Positions 55,312 to 64,000 of a stretch of 64,000 nucleotides of DNA are shown in pieces. Position 1 is the stretch's first letter. Every line of letters begins with the position of its first letter. The notes beneath the pieces are model-generated. The model worked only from the letters and a program-made list of their open reading frames with translations. It had not been told where the DNA came from and searched no databases. The stretch spans positions 129,626-193,625 of the forward strand of contig NZ_JAPZVQ010000003.1 of assembly GCF_027622945.1 (NCBI RefSeq), in the 5' to 3' direction. The position numbers were made by a program, and so were the translations under genes. This DNA is from Glycomyces lechevalierae. Lineage in GTDB: Bacteria; Actinomycetota; Actinomycetes; Mycobacteriales; Micromonosporaceae.

Positions 55312-58300
55312 TCAGAGCCGCGGAGCGGTCACCGTCTGACGCGATGCCGCCGGGACGGCGCTCCAGGCCAGGCAGTTCACCGTGCCCGATCCCGGAGCGG
55401 TCATGTAGACACCGTGGTTGGTCGCTGCGACTTCAGTTCCGAATTTGCCGTTGGCATTCGCCGATGGATCGCTGATCATCGTATCGATGCCGGCAGCCGG
55501 AGCCGATACACCGGTGACATGCACCAGCCCGTCATCGTCTCCCGTGGCGAAGTTCTCATCAGGGACTCCGATCACGAGTTTCAGACGGTTGTTGTCCACG
55601 GCTATCGATGGATTGAGGTTGTAGAGCCCGACGCTCAAACCGATGTGGTCGGAGCCTTCGGCGCTGTCCCCGAGATTCGACCCTTGGGTGTAATTGGCCC
55701 CCAGCGTGAAATTGCCCGCACTGTCCATGTTGACTAGATGCACCATGCCGGCGTTGGCCACCGTGTTGTCCACTAGATCCTCCCAAGGCACCGAGATCGC
55801 GAAGGCGGTGGTGACAGACTCCACGCCGGTACCGCCAGCTCGGTAGTCGACGGCGGCGACGTCGTAACCGATCTGGTCACCGGCCTCGAGGCCGGCGGCG
55901 AGTGCGGCGTCCTCTTGGTCGATCCAGGTGGTGTCGACCGGCCAGCCTTCGGGGGAGATCTCATGAGTGAACACGAGCGTTCCGCCGGAGTCGGTCAGTT
56001 GCGCGGTGCCGCCGTCCTCGAATGGGACCCCGACGATGAACCGTGTCCGTGTGGCGGCGATCGACCAGCCAAACTGATCGCCCGCTTCCACCGCACCGGT
56101 CACTCCGGCCGTGTTCTGGTCGACCCAGGCCTTCGAGTCCCCTTGGAGGTAGACCATCGCACCGCCGTCGACCACTTCGGCGATCTCGGTGTCGCCGTCT
56201 CGGTATGCGCCGGTGGTATCCGTCTGGACGTCTTCGCCGGGGATGCCGATGATCAGCACAGGAGTGCCGTCGGTGCGGTTCGCCGCGGTCACCGAATGGC
56301 CGAATCTGTCCCCAGCCTCGTTCGCGCCCGGAATGCCGCTCGAGTTCTGCGCGAGCATCGTATCGGCGCTAGGGTCGATGCCCTCCGGCGAACCTGGAAG
56401 GAGTTGGACGTAACCGATCCCGTTCTCGCCCGGTGCACCCGCGACGATATCGGCACAGCCGTCCCGGTTCGCATCGTAGGTGGCGACCGAGAATCCGAAC
56501 TGATCGTCGGCCTCCGCCGCGCCTTCGACGCCGGCGCTGTCCTGGTGCACGAGGCTCGCGGCCCCGGTCGCACCGTCCACGAAGTAGAACGCGCCGGAGT
56601 TCAGAACGCCGTTCACGTCGTAATCCGGCAGTGGCAAGACCGCGTCTCGGTAGCCGTCGCCGTTGACGTCGCCTTCGGTACCGAAGCACGTCTGCGGGTC
56701 CGCCCACATCGGTTCCGGGCCGGCGAAGTTGTCGCCCGTGGACTTGCGCGCCCACAGTGCCCCGATGGCGCCGCCGGTTCCCGCGCGGAGGAAGAACAGG
56801 TCCTCCTTGCCGTCGCCGTTGAAGTCGCCGCCAGCGAGGTCGGTGTGCACCCATGGCGTCATTTCCGAGAGGCAACCGGTGCAACGGTCCGAGTACCCAT
56901 AAGCGGTGTTGGGTTCGAAGCCGGCCCGGTCAGGCTTGGTCATGGCGGCTTGGAGTCGGATGCGGTTGTCGAAGCGGTAGGTGGTGACGAGATCCGGCAG
57001 CCCGTCGGCATTCATGTCGGCGAGCGTCAACTTGTATCGCTCGGTATCCCAGTTGTTCGGCGTGTCCAATGCGTACACGGGAGAACCGAGTCCGGATTTC
57101 GAACCGTAGCGGATGTAGATGTCGGCGCTGCCGTCGGCGCCGGTGCGGATCTCAACGACGTCGCCCCACCAGTCGCCGTCGAAATCGCCGGCGGCCAGCT
57201 CGATCAAGCGAGTGTCACCAGTGCCGCTTGCCACCTGGACGGGGGCCTCGAACGACCATTTGCCAGCGGTTTTGACGAACTTCGACCGCCAGATCGAGTA
57301 GGCGCCGTTCGCATCCCCGCGCATCAGCACCAGATCGTCTGCCTGGTCGCCCGACAGGTCCTCCAACTGAAGCTGCGTCTCAGCGAGCTCCCAGTCTCCA
57401 GCGGCGCTCAGGTCGAGCCGTTCGATCGCATTGTGGCTGAACGTTCCTCCGTCCTTGGTGCAGGTGCGGTCCCTCGGTCCGCAGGCGGGCATGGCCCAGA
57501 CCTCGAAGTGGTCGTCGCCGGGGACTGCAACCACGAGGTCGTCGCGCCCGTCGCCGTTGACATCGCCCGAGCGCCAGACCGCGTCGCTCACGCGCCAGTC
57601 GCGGGTCGCGTCGAAGTTGAGTGAGTCGGACTCGAACACCGGATCGACCGACCGCACCAGGTTCCCGGCGCCGTCGTTCTTCATCAAGTAAATGTCCGAG
57701 TACAGCCCGTCGGCCTCGACCACGGCAAGCGCGTCGTCGAATCCGTCGCCGTTGAAGTCGCCGGCGACCAGCTCACTGTGGGTTTCGCGGACCGTACCGT
57801 CGGCGAGGGCTTTGATCTGCTGGTCGTCGAAGACGCCGGTGTTCACGTTGAGATTGTCGATCGCGCCCGGCCAGTAATCGGCCACGGCGTCGCGGTGCAG
57901 TACCGATCCGACCCTGAGCGGACCGGTGGCCGACCAGAGCTTGAACCCGGTCTTCTGCCCGGCGGGCAGGCCGTTGACGTAGATCGAGGCGGTCCCGGTC
58001 GAGGCCTCGTATGTAACCGCAAGGTGCGTCCACTGGCCCATCTGCACAGGCGTATCGGCGTCGAGCTCGGTCCAGGTGTACCCGCTGGCGACGTCTGCGC
58101 TGGCGGCACGGAACGACCACTTGTCGCGGGCGCTGAGGTATCCGAGATAAAACCCGCCGTTGTGAGCTCCGTCTTGGCTGATCACGTTCGCGGTGGTGCC
58201 GTCGCGGTCGAGTCGCACCCAGGCGCCGACAGTGAAGTCCCCGCTGGTGGTGAGGACCGGCCCGTCTGTGGTCGCGGTCGCGTTGCTGCCGTTGAGTTGA

Positions 58301-61239
58301 GCGGCGGAGCCTTGGAAGCCCTCGACTAGATCGATTGCACCCGAGCCGGTCAGGTCATTGCCTCCGCCCGAAATGTCAGAGAACTTGACAGATTGAGACT
58401 CGAAGTCCCAGCTGCCTTCGGCGTGCTGACCGAGCCGCTGGATCTCGCCGATCTGGACTTCCCGGTCCCAGACCTTGACGTCGTCTACGTCACCGGCGAA
58501 ATAGGTGCCCTTCTTGCCTCCCCAGAGGTCACGTCCGAGGGCGAACCCCTTCGTCGACCGCCACTCGTCGCCGAACGCCGCGGTGTTCTGGAGCTGCCCG
58601 TCGACGTAGAGCTTGAGTTTCTGGTCTGCGAATGAGAAGGCTCCCGTGACGTGGTACCAGACGCCCGCTTCGGCGGTGATGTTCGAACCTGCCGACACCG
58701 CCAGCAGGCCCGAGGCCGTCGAGTCCTGGTTCGAGGCCACCATCAGGAACTTGTGGCTCTCGCCGTCGTACTTGAGCATGAACGCCGAGTTGACGAGGCC
58801 ATCCTGCGACGCGATAGTGTAGTCCACATCGGTCTGGTGAATCCTCACCCACGCGGACACGGTGTACGACGAGTTCGTCGGGATCACCGGTGCAGTGGTC
58901 GCCGCCTGGTCGTCGCCGTCGAAGGTGAGGTACCGCAGATGGTCGTCGGCGGCGTCGGCGGGAGTCCCGCCGGTCCACGTGCCGTTCGTGAGCGTCAGCG
59001 GCCAGGACGCGTCGGTGGGGTAGCCGGGGTAGTTCGTGTCCGCGGCCGTCGTGCCCTCGGTCTCATCGAGCTTCCAGTGCGCGACCGGTGACCCGTTCGG
59101 GTTGACACTGAAGGTGTACGTGGTCTTGCTCGAGACGTTCCCGTGCTGGTCGTACGCCCAGACGCTCAGGTTCTGTGTGCCGCTGACGGTCGGGTCGAGC
59201 GCGATCGTCGCCGCTGCGCCCAATGTCGAGACCGGAGCGGTGTTGTCCCCGTAGGCGTCCTGCATGCTCCAGGAGTATCCGGCGGTGTCCGCTGAGGTCG
59301 AGTCGATCGTGAACCGGCCGGTCTTGCCGACGGCTCCGTATTGCTTGCCGTCGGCCGGATAGTCAGTGGAGACGACTGTCGGTTTGACCGGAGGCGTCGT
59401 GTCGATGAGCACGGTGCAGCCGCCTGCACTCGCGCCCGTAGCACGGCTGTCTTTGGCGGCCACCGTGGCCGTGTACGTCTGGCCCGTCACGTCGGACGCC
59501 TTCACGGTCCAGGTGGCCCTCGACGCGTCGGCGCCGGAAGAGTTCCAGGCCTTCGTGGTTCCCGAGACCTGGTCCTTCCAACTCAGGACGCCGTCCATGT
59601 TGTCGCCCTCGTCGTCGGAGAGCTTCGCGGTCACGGTCCACGAGGTGCCCGCGCCGAGTTTCACGGTCTTCCCTGGGGCGCAGGACTGCCCGTCGATCGT
59701 GAACGAGCCGGGCTTGTTCGGAGCGGTGTTGTACTTGACGCTCAGGTAGAAGCCGGTGTGGCCGTCGCCGACCTTCTCAGGTCCGAAGCGGCGGAAGCTC
59801 GGGCACTGGTCGCCGCAGGACTCCGACGAGGATCTCAGGCCGAACTGGATCTTCCTGTCGCTGGAGTTCGCGACGTCCTGGACGTAGTCCGTAACGTCCG
59901 TCCACAGTTGACGCGGTGCGCCGCAGCCGGAGGCGATGCCCTCGTCGCGGGACGCGATCTTGGCGCCCCAGCTGCCCTGGTCGTTCCAGGTCCAGTTCTT
60001 CAGGTTTCCCGCGTCGAGCTCGTGGAGGTCGGCGGTGGCCGAGATCCCGTCGCACGAGCGCATCCACGAGTACGTCATGGTCATGCGCAGGTTCGCGTCG
60101 ATGATGTCCTTGCCGCGGAACTTCGACGTGTTGAACTCGAACGCCAGACGCCAGGTCTGCTCCATCGAGCCGTCGGCCTTGTGCGCACGGCCGAGGCGCG
60201 CGGTCCCGTTGGGGTCCCGCTCGAACGATCCGCCGTTGTAGTAGCTGCGGTTGCGGTACGACGAGTAGTCCGAGACCATCGCCCACGCGCTCGAATCGAG
60301 CTTCACGACCTCCGGGTCGATCCGGATCGGGTAGACCGCCGCCGGATCCGCGAGCATGGCCGGGTCGGGGGCGAGGGTGAGCACGCCGTCGGCGAACGCC
60401 GCCCCGACAGTCGCGCTCATCGAATAGGTCGAGGGGGACCAGCCGTCGCTGACGGCGTCGCCGACCCCTTCGTCGGGGACGGTCGAGTCCCACATCAGGG
60501 GCGTCGGACCGCCGAAGACCACATTGCCCTCGTAGTCGCTGATCTCAAGTGCCCCAGTGGTTCCCACCGCGGCCGTGAAGCCGTCGAGCACGAGTCCGAG
60601 CTCGATGCTCGCCACTTCCGCGGAGGCGGCGGCCTCGGGGGTCTTCACCTCGAAGACCTTCGCGAAGCCGGTGTTCGTCGCGCGCACCTTCAGGTCCACG
60701 CCGGGGAGGACCTCGGCGTACACCGCGGTGTCACCGGTGACCGTCGGCACCGGGAGCGCCTCGTGCCAGGTGTAGGTCACGGTGCGGCCGTGGACGTCAG
60801 TGATGGTGACCAGGTCGCTGGTTCCGCCGGCGGACAGTTCGATGCCGAGGTCGGAGTTCGCCGGCACGTAGGCGCCCGCCCCCGAGTCGACGAGCGTGTT
60901 GTCGATCTCGGCCCAGGTGCCGTCGTCGGTCTGCGCCTGGTACGGCTCCAGCGCGATCTCTTCGACGAACGTCCCGTCAGGGGCGGCGAACACCTCTGAC
61001 GAAGCGCTTGCGAGCGAGTCGATCTCGACGTTCGCGCCGGTCGCGGCGGCTTCGGTGACGGCGTCCGAGATCTCGGTGTCGGTCCCGGTCTCCGATGAGT
61101 CCGACCCGGGGGGAACGCCTTCCGCGGGGGTCTCCTGCGCGAGCACAGGCGGCGGGGTGATGAAGGCCGACAACGCAGCTGCGCCCGCGGCCAAGGCCGT
61201 CAGGCGCAGCGCGATCGGTCTGCGGGGTATGGATCGCAA
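55312..61239 (-). CDS. Giant secreted LamG/FG-GAP protein
   Basis: 1975 residues from the TTG at 61239 (ribosome-binding site AGGGAGC). Signal peptide to VLAQE near residue 35; a DNRLRE-like region (about 300-480, YRNRSYYNGGSF, FEFNTSKFRGKDIIDANLRM); Ig-like strands; two LamG domains (about 716-930 and 942-1150); then FG-GAP/VCBS repeats from about 1156 to the end, with calcium loops such as DFNGDGFDDAL, DVNGDGRDDLV, DMNADGLPDLV and DFNGDGKEDLF. Extracellular, calcium-dependent adhesion or carbohydrate binding is likely. No sortase motif or anchor at the C-terminus. Divergent from the RHS gene. Confidence 0.87.
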   Translation of the reverse strand: MRSIPRRPIALRLTALAAGAAALSAFITPPPVLAQETPAEGVPPGSDSSETGTDTEISDAVTEAAATGANVEIDSLASASSEVFAAPDGTFVEEIALEPYQAQTDDGTWAEIDNTLVDSGAGAYVPANSDLGIELSAGGTSDLVTITDVHGRTVTYTWHEALPVPTVTGDTAVYAEVLPGVDLKVRATNTGFAKVFEVKTPEAAASAEVASIELGLVLDGFTAAVGTTGALEISDYEGNVVFGGPTPLMWDSTVPDEGVGDAVSDGWSPSTYSMSATVGAAFADGVLTLAPDPAMLADPAAVYPIRIDPEVVKLDSSAWAMVSDYSSYRNRSYYNGGSFERDPNGTARLGRAHKADGSMEQTWRLAFEFNTSKFRGKDIIDANLRMTMTYSWMRSCDGISATADLHELDAGNLKNWTWNDQGSWGAKIASRDEGIASGCGAPRQLWTDVTDYVQDVANSSDRKIQFGLRSSSESCGDQCPSFRRFGPEKVGDGHTGFYLSVKYNTAPNKPGSFTIDGQSCAPGKTVKLGAGTSWTVTAKLSDDEGDNMDGVLSWKDQVSGTTKAWNSSGADASRATWTVKASDVTGQTYTATVAAKDSRATGASAGGCTVLIDTTPPVKPTVVSTDYPADGKQYGAVGKTGRFTIDSTSADTAGYSWSMQDAYGDNTAPVSTLGAAATIALDPTVSGTQNLSVWAYDQHGNVSSKTTYTFSVNPNGSPVAHWKLDETEGTTAADTNYPGYPTDASWPLTLTNGTWTGGTPADAADDHLRYLTFDGDDQAATTAPVIPTNSSYTVSAWVRIHQTDVDYTIASQDGLVNSAFMLKYDGESHKFLMVASNQDSTASGLLAVSAGSNITAEAGVWYHVTGAFSFADQKLKLYVDGQLQNTAAFGDEWRSTKGFALGRDLWGGKKGTYFAGDVDDVKVWDREVQIGEIQRLGQHAEGSWDFESQSVKFSDISGGGNDLTGSGAIDLVEGFQGSAAQLNGSNATATTDGPVLTTSGDFTVGAWVRLDRDGTTANVISQDGAHNGGFYLGYLSARDKWSFRAASADVASGYTWTELDADTPVQMGQWTHLAVTYEASTGTASIYVNGLPAGQKTGFKLWSATGPLRVGSVLHRDAVADYWPGAIDNLNVNTGVFDDQQIKALADGTVRETHSELVAGDFNGDGFDDALAVVEADGLYSDIYLMKNDGAGNLVRSVDPVFESDSLNFDATRDWRVSDAVWRSGDVNGDGRDDLVVAVPGDDHFEVWAMPACGPRDRTCTKDGGTFSHNAIERLDLSAAGDWELAETQLQLEDLSGDQADDLVLMRGDANGAYSIWRSKFVKTAGKWSFEAPVQVASGTGDTRLIELAAGDFDGDWWGDVVEIRTGADGSADIYIRYGSKSGLGSPVYALDTPNNWDTERYKLTLADMNADGLPDLVTTYRFDNRIRLQAAMTKPDRAGFEPNTAYGYSDRCTGCLSEMTPWVHTDLAGGDFNGDGKEDLFFLRAGTGGAIGALWARKSTGDNFAGPEPMWADPQTCFGTEGDVNGDGYRDAVLPLPDYDVNGVLNSGAFYFVDGATGAASLVHQDSAGVEGAAEADDQFGFSVATYDANRDGCADIVAGAPGENGIGYVQLLPGSPEGIDPSADTMLAQNSSGIPGANEAGDRFGHSVTAANRTDGTPVLIIGIPGEDVQTDTTGAYRDGDTEIAEVVDGGAMVYLQGDSKAWVDQNTAGVTGAVEAGDQFGWSIAATRTRFIVGVPFEDGGTAQLTDSGGTLVFTHEISPEGWPVDTTWIDQEDAALAAGLEAGDQIGYDVAAVDYRAGGTGVESVTTAFAISVPWEDLVDNTVANAGMVHLVNMDSAGNFTLGANYTQGSNLGDSAEGSDHIGLSVGLYNLNPSIAVDNNRLKLVIGVPDENFATGDDDGLVHVTGVSAPAAGIDTMISDPSANANGKFGTEVAATNHGVYMTAPGSGTVNCLAWSAVPAASRQTVTAPRL

Positions 61240-61380
61240 GGGGGGCTCCCTATTCGATTGGTTCGGGGTCGCCGGGGCCCGGTGCGAGCACGCGGCTGCG
61301 GAGAGTATGCCAGGGACAGTTGTCAGAGGACAGTCCATGTCCCACCAAATGGGCGCAAGTACGGACTCGTCGAGAAGGGG

Positions 61381-61410
61381 TTGATTGTTCTGTGAGGACT
61401 CTGCTACAGT
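61381..61410 (+). promoter_or_regulatory. Promoter of the RHS gene
   Basis: TTGATT (61381-61386), 18-base spacer, TACAGT (61405-61410); leader of about 34 bases before the GTG. Confidence 0.55.
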
Positions 61411-61450
61411 CCCGTCCGAAACAACTTCATGTACCCCTCCAGGAGCCCCT

Positions 61451-64000
61451 GTGGACGACGCCCCCCGTACGCCCGAGCCCAAGCGCCCCAACGACAAGGC
61501 TAGATCGAAGCGCCCCACGATAGTGGACGTCGTCGACATGCCCTGGCGAGTATCGCGAAAGACCCTGGTCAAGCGCGGCATCACGTTCGCCGGCATCACG
61601 GCGCTTACCGCTGGGTTCCTCATGTGGGTGGGGGTTTGGGAACCCGAGTACCGTCCTGATGAGATAGATCAGGAATTGTCCGTTCCCGGTGAGAACTTCA
61701 CACCCGAAGACGTCGAACTGCCTGAAGACGCCTCCGAGAACAGCGTTCTCGAAGGCGACCAAGAGGTCGCGTTCCCGGCACTGACATCCGTAGACGTCGA
61801 TCTCCCGCCCGGCGAGCGGGTCGAGATCGCCGAACTCGGCGTCACAATCCGTGGCGTCGGCGCTAACGCTCCGTCGAGTGTACGCGTCGAACTCGGGGCC
61901 GCCTCGGCCGCCGACGGCCTCCGATGGAACCTCGAACGCACCGACGGCTCCGCCGAACCCGGCACCGTCGAAGCCGTCTTCGACTACAGCGCCTACCGGA
62001 ATGCGGGCGGCGCCGACTGGGACGACCGGCTCAAGGCCTACAACGCGTCCGGCGCCGAGATCCCCTCCACCCACAACGGCATCGACGGGACGCTCACCAC
62101 CGAGATCGCCCTCGAACCCACGGGAACCGGCGGCGGCTACGTCCCGACTACTGCGACCGGCACCGAAGGCGGCCACGCCCAGGGCTCGTCCACCGCGGCC
62201 GTCACCCTCGCCGCCTCCGCTTCCGGCGACAACGGCACCTTCGCCGCGACCAGCCTCGCACCGTCCTCAACCTGGTCCGCCGGGAATCCCACCGGCGACT
62301 TCGCCTGGTCGTACCCGATCGACGCCCCGTCCTCCGTCGGCGGCCTCGATCCCTCCATCGCCCTCGCGTACTCGTCCTCGGCCGTCGACGGCCGAAACGA
62401 GTCCACGAACAACCAGCCCTCCACTATCGGCGAAGGCTTCTCGTTCGACCCCGGGTACATCGAGCGGAACTACACGTCCTGCCAGATGGACGATGAAGAC
62501 GACGCCAACAACCCCGCCGAAGCCGAAACCGGCGGCGACCAGTGCTGGGCCACCGACAACGCCGTCCTCTCCCTCAACGGCTCCGGCGGCGAGCTCGTCC
62601 GCGACGACGACACCGGCAAGTGGAAGATCAAGAACGACGACGCTTCCCGCGTGGAAAAGCTCTCCGGCGCGAACAACGGCGACGACAACGGCGAGTACTG
62701 GAAGGTCACCACCGGCGCCGGCGTCCAGTACTTCTTCGGGCTCAACCGCCTGCCCGGCTACGGCACCGGCAAGTCCGAGACCCAGTCGACCTCCACCGTC
62801 CCGGTCTTCGGGAACCACCCCGACGAGCCCTGCCACGCGACCTCCTTCGCGGACTCCTGGTGCGACCAGGCCTGGCGCTGGCGCCTCGACTGGGTCGTCG
62901 ACACCCACGGCAACGCGATGGCGTACTTCTACGAGGGCGAGACCAACCACTACCTGCTCAACCTCGACGCCGACCAGCCGGTCGACTACGACCGCGGCGC
63001 GAACCTGGCCCGCATCGACTACGGCCTCCGCTCCGGCGACGCCTACACCGGCGCCGTCAACCGTGTCGTCTTCGACCTCGCCGACCGCTGCCTCGCTGGA
63101 TCGACCTGCGACTACGACCACCCCGAGAACTGGCCCGACGTCCCGCTCGACCAGTACTGCGACGGCACCGTCGCCGACTGCGAAGGCATCTACTCGCCGA
63201 CGTTCTTCACCGACCAGCGGCTCGCGTCCATCACCACCCAGGTCTACACCGGAGGGACCTGGAAGGGCGTCGACCAGTGGGGCCTCGCGCAGTCATGGCC
63301 CGACCCCGGCGACTCGACCCGCGCCGGCCTCTGGCTCGACGGGATCACCCGTACCGGCCTCGCGGGCACGACGCCGATTGCGCTGCCGCAGGTCACGTTC
63401 GACGGGATTCAGCTCTACAACCGCGTCCAGAAGACCCTGGACACGAAGGCTCCGATGAACTGGTTCCGGATCTCCGCGATCCGCAACGGCACCGGCGGCG
63501 TCACCACCGTCAACTACACCGACACCGAATGCGACGCCAAGGCCGGCGTCATGCCGTCGTCCCCTCAGGACAACGACATGCGGTGCATGCCGGTCGTCAC
63601 CAAGCTCGCCGAGGACAACAACGGCGTCACCGAGTACGACTGGTACCACAAATACGTCGTCACCGAGGTCGCCGAGATCGACACCACCGGCGGCTCGCCG
63701 CCGGTCACGACCGCGTACGAGTACATCGGCAAGCCCGCCTGGCGCTACGCCGACGACGACGGCCTGACCGACAAGGAGTACAAGACCTGGTCGGACTACC
63801 GCGGTTACTCAGGCCTGCGGACGATCACCGGCGACGGCTCCGACGACAAGTTCGTCAGCGAGACCACCTACTTCCGCGGACTCGACGGCCAGAAGCTCCC
63901 CGACGGCACGACCACCTCGGTCAAGGTCGACGGGATCACCGACCACGACGAGTTCGCCGGACGCCCCCGCACCGAGACGACGTTCCTCGACGGCGCGCCG
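61451..64000 (+). CDS. RHS/SpvB-type surface or toxin-delivery protein (N-terminal part, cut by window end)
   Basis: Open from the GTG at 61451 (AGGAG five bases upstream) to the last base: 850 codons without a stop. A basic 40-residue cytosolic head is followed by one uncleaved-looking span (about 43-63, GITFAGITALTAGFLMWVGV), then an acidic linker and an SpvB/TcdB-N-terminal-like region (SYPIDAPSSVGGLDPSIALAYSS near 284; GEGFSFDPGYIERNY), WRLDWVVDTHGNAMAYFYEGE and YD-repeat-like beta strands near the end. Such proteins usually continue for over 1000 residues into RHS repeats and a variable C-terminal toxin, which is outside the window. Confidence 0.85.
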   Translation, partial: MDDAPRTPEPKRPNDKARSKRPTIVDVVDMPWRVSRKTLVKRGITFAGITALTAGFLMWVGVWEPEYRPDEIDQELSVPGENFTPEDVELPEDASENSVLEGDQEVAFPALTSVDVDLPPGERVEIAELGVTIRGVGANAPSSVRVELGAASAADGLRWNLERTDGSAEPGTVEAVFDYSAYRNAGGADWDDRLKAYNASGAEIPSTHNGIDGTLTTEIALEPTGTGGGYVPTTATGTEGGHAQGSSTAAVTLAASASGDNGTFAATSLAPSSTWSAGNPTGDFAWSYPIDAPSSVGGLDPSIALAYSSSAVDGRNESTNNQPSTIGEGFSFDPGYIERNYTSCQMDDEDDANNPAEAETGGDQCWATDNAVLSLNGSGGELVRDDDTGKWKIKNDDASRVEKLSGANNGDDNGEYWKVTTGAGVQYFFGLNRLPGYGTGKSETQSTSTVPVFGNHPDEPCHATSFADSWCDQAWRWRLDWVVDTHGNAMAYFYEGETNHYLLNLDADQPVDYDRGANLARIDYGLRSGDAYTGAVNRVVFDLADRCLAGSTCDYDHPENWPDVPLDQYCDGTVADCEGIYSPTFFTDQRLASITTQVYTGGTWKGVDQWGLAQSWPDPGDSTRAGLWLDGITRTGLAGTTPIALPQVTFDGIQLYNRVQKTLDTKAPMNWFRISAIRNGTGGVTTVNYTDTECDAKAGVMPSSPQDNDMRCMPVVTKLAEDNNGVTEYDWYHKYVVTEVAEIDTTGGSPPVTTAYEYIGKPAWRYADDDGLTDKEYKTWSDYRGYSGLRTITGDGSDDKFVSETTYFRGLDGQKLPDGTTTSVKVDGITDHDEFAGRPRTETTFLDGAP

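Noticed and set aside
61851-63458. Pro/Ser/Thr-rich +frame over the RHS gene
   Set aside because: Wrong frame; the true frame from 61451 is open to the end and has RHS/SpvB features.

Overview
The window is 64 kb of high-GC DNA with dense, codon-biased genes, frequent GTG and TTG starts, overlapping stop/start junctions, and actinobacterial families (ectABCD, actinobacterial-type Mrp, SurA-like lipoprotein plus MazG, SigE-type sigma factor, TioE-like double MerR, LamG/FG-GAP and RHS surface proteins). It is a chromosomal segment of an actinobacterium. Gene content would suit a soil or halotolerant filamentous genus (Glycomycetaceae is my best guess, unverified). I see no phage, insertion sequence, integrase or CRISPR array.

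Layout. 0-10.5 kb is mostly housekeeping: Mrp ATPase, PhzF isomerase, AMMECR1 protein, an SDR, a vitamin K epoxide reductase-type protein, an APS kinase fused to a degenerate ATP-sulfurylase domain, PEP carboxylase and a TrmH-type rRNA methyltransferase. 10.5-14.7 kb holds a secreted protein of unknown role, a 1-kb stretch without a recognisable gene, a small membrane protein, an arylamine N-acetyltransferase and a YdjM-type membrane hydrolase. 14.8-28.4 kb has mfd, an ArsR-SRPBCC/RibD-like pair, a CBS-containing site-2 protease, a GH10 xylanase under a strong palindromic operator, a double-HTH MerR regulator, two small membrane proteins, and a SurA-like lipoprotein overlapping mazG. 28.5-31.9 kb is a complete ectoine/5-hydroxyectoine operon (ectABCD). 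32-34.2 kb is a SigE-type sigma factor and a companion membrane protein, followed by tRNA-Gln(CTG) with a textbook terminator. 34.6-39.4 kb has alkB, a MarR/VOC divergent pair with matched operators, a Tat-exported multicopper oxidase with a membrane partner, and a LysR regulator.

39.4-48.2 kb is the most interesting metabolic unit. A DeoR repressor is divergent from seven tightly coupled genes: a lipoprotein sugar-binding protein, a single-domain ABC ATPase, a permease, two different FGGY kinases, a histidine phosphatase and a 2-hydroxyacid dehydrogenase. Import, two phosphorylation steps, one dephosphorylation and one oxidation are encoded, but no aldolase or isomerase, so the substrate is not obvious.

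48.3-64 kb encodes an ice-binding-fold (DUF3494) surface protein with about 28 PTTDG repeats and a sortase-like tail, several regulator/transporter pairs (TetR/DUF418, quinone oxidoreductase, MarR/MFS, Nudix), then two giant divergent exported proteins: a 1975-residue LamG/FG-GAP protein and the first 850 codons of an RHS/SpvB-type protein that runs off the window.

Regulatory themes: several genes have a -10-like hexamer 7-8 bases before the start codon, so their mRNAs are probably leaderless. Many local regulators have readable inverted repeats in their divergent promoters.
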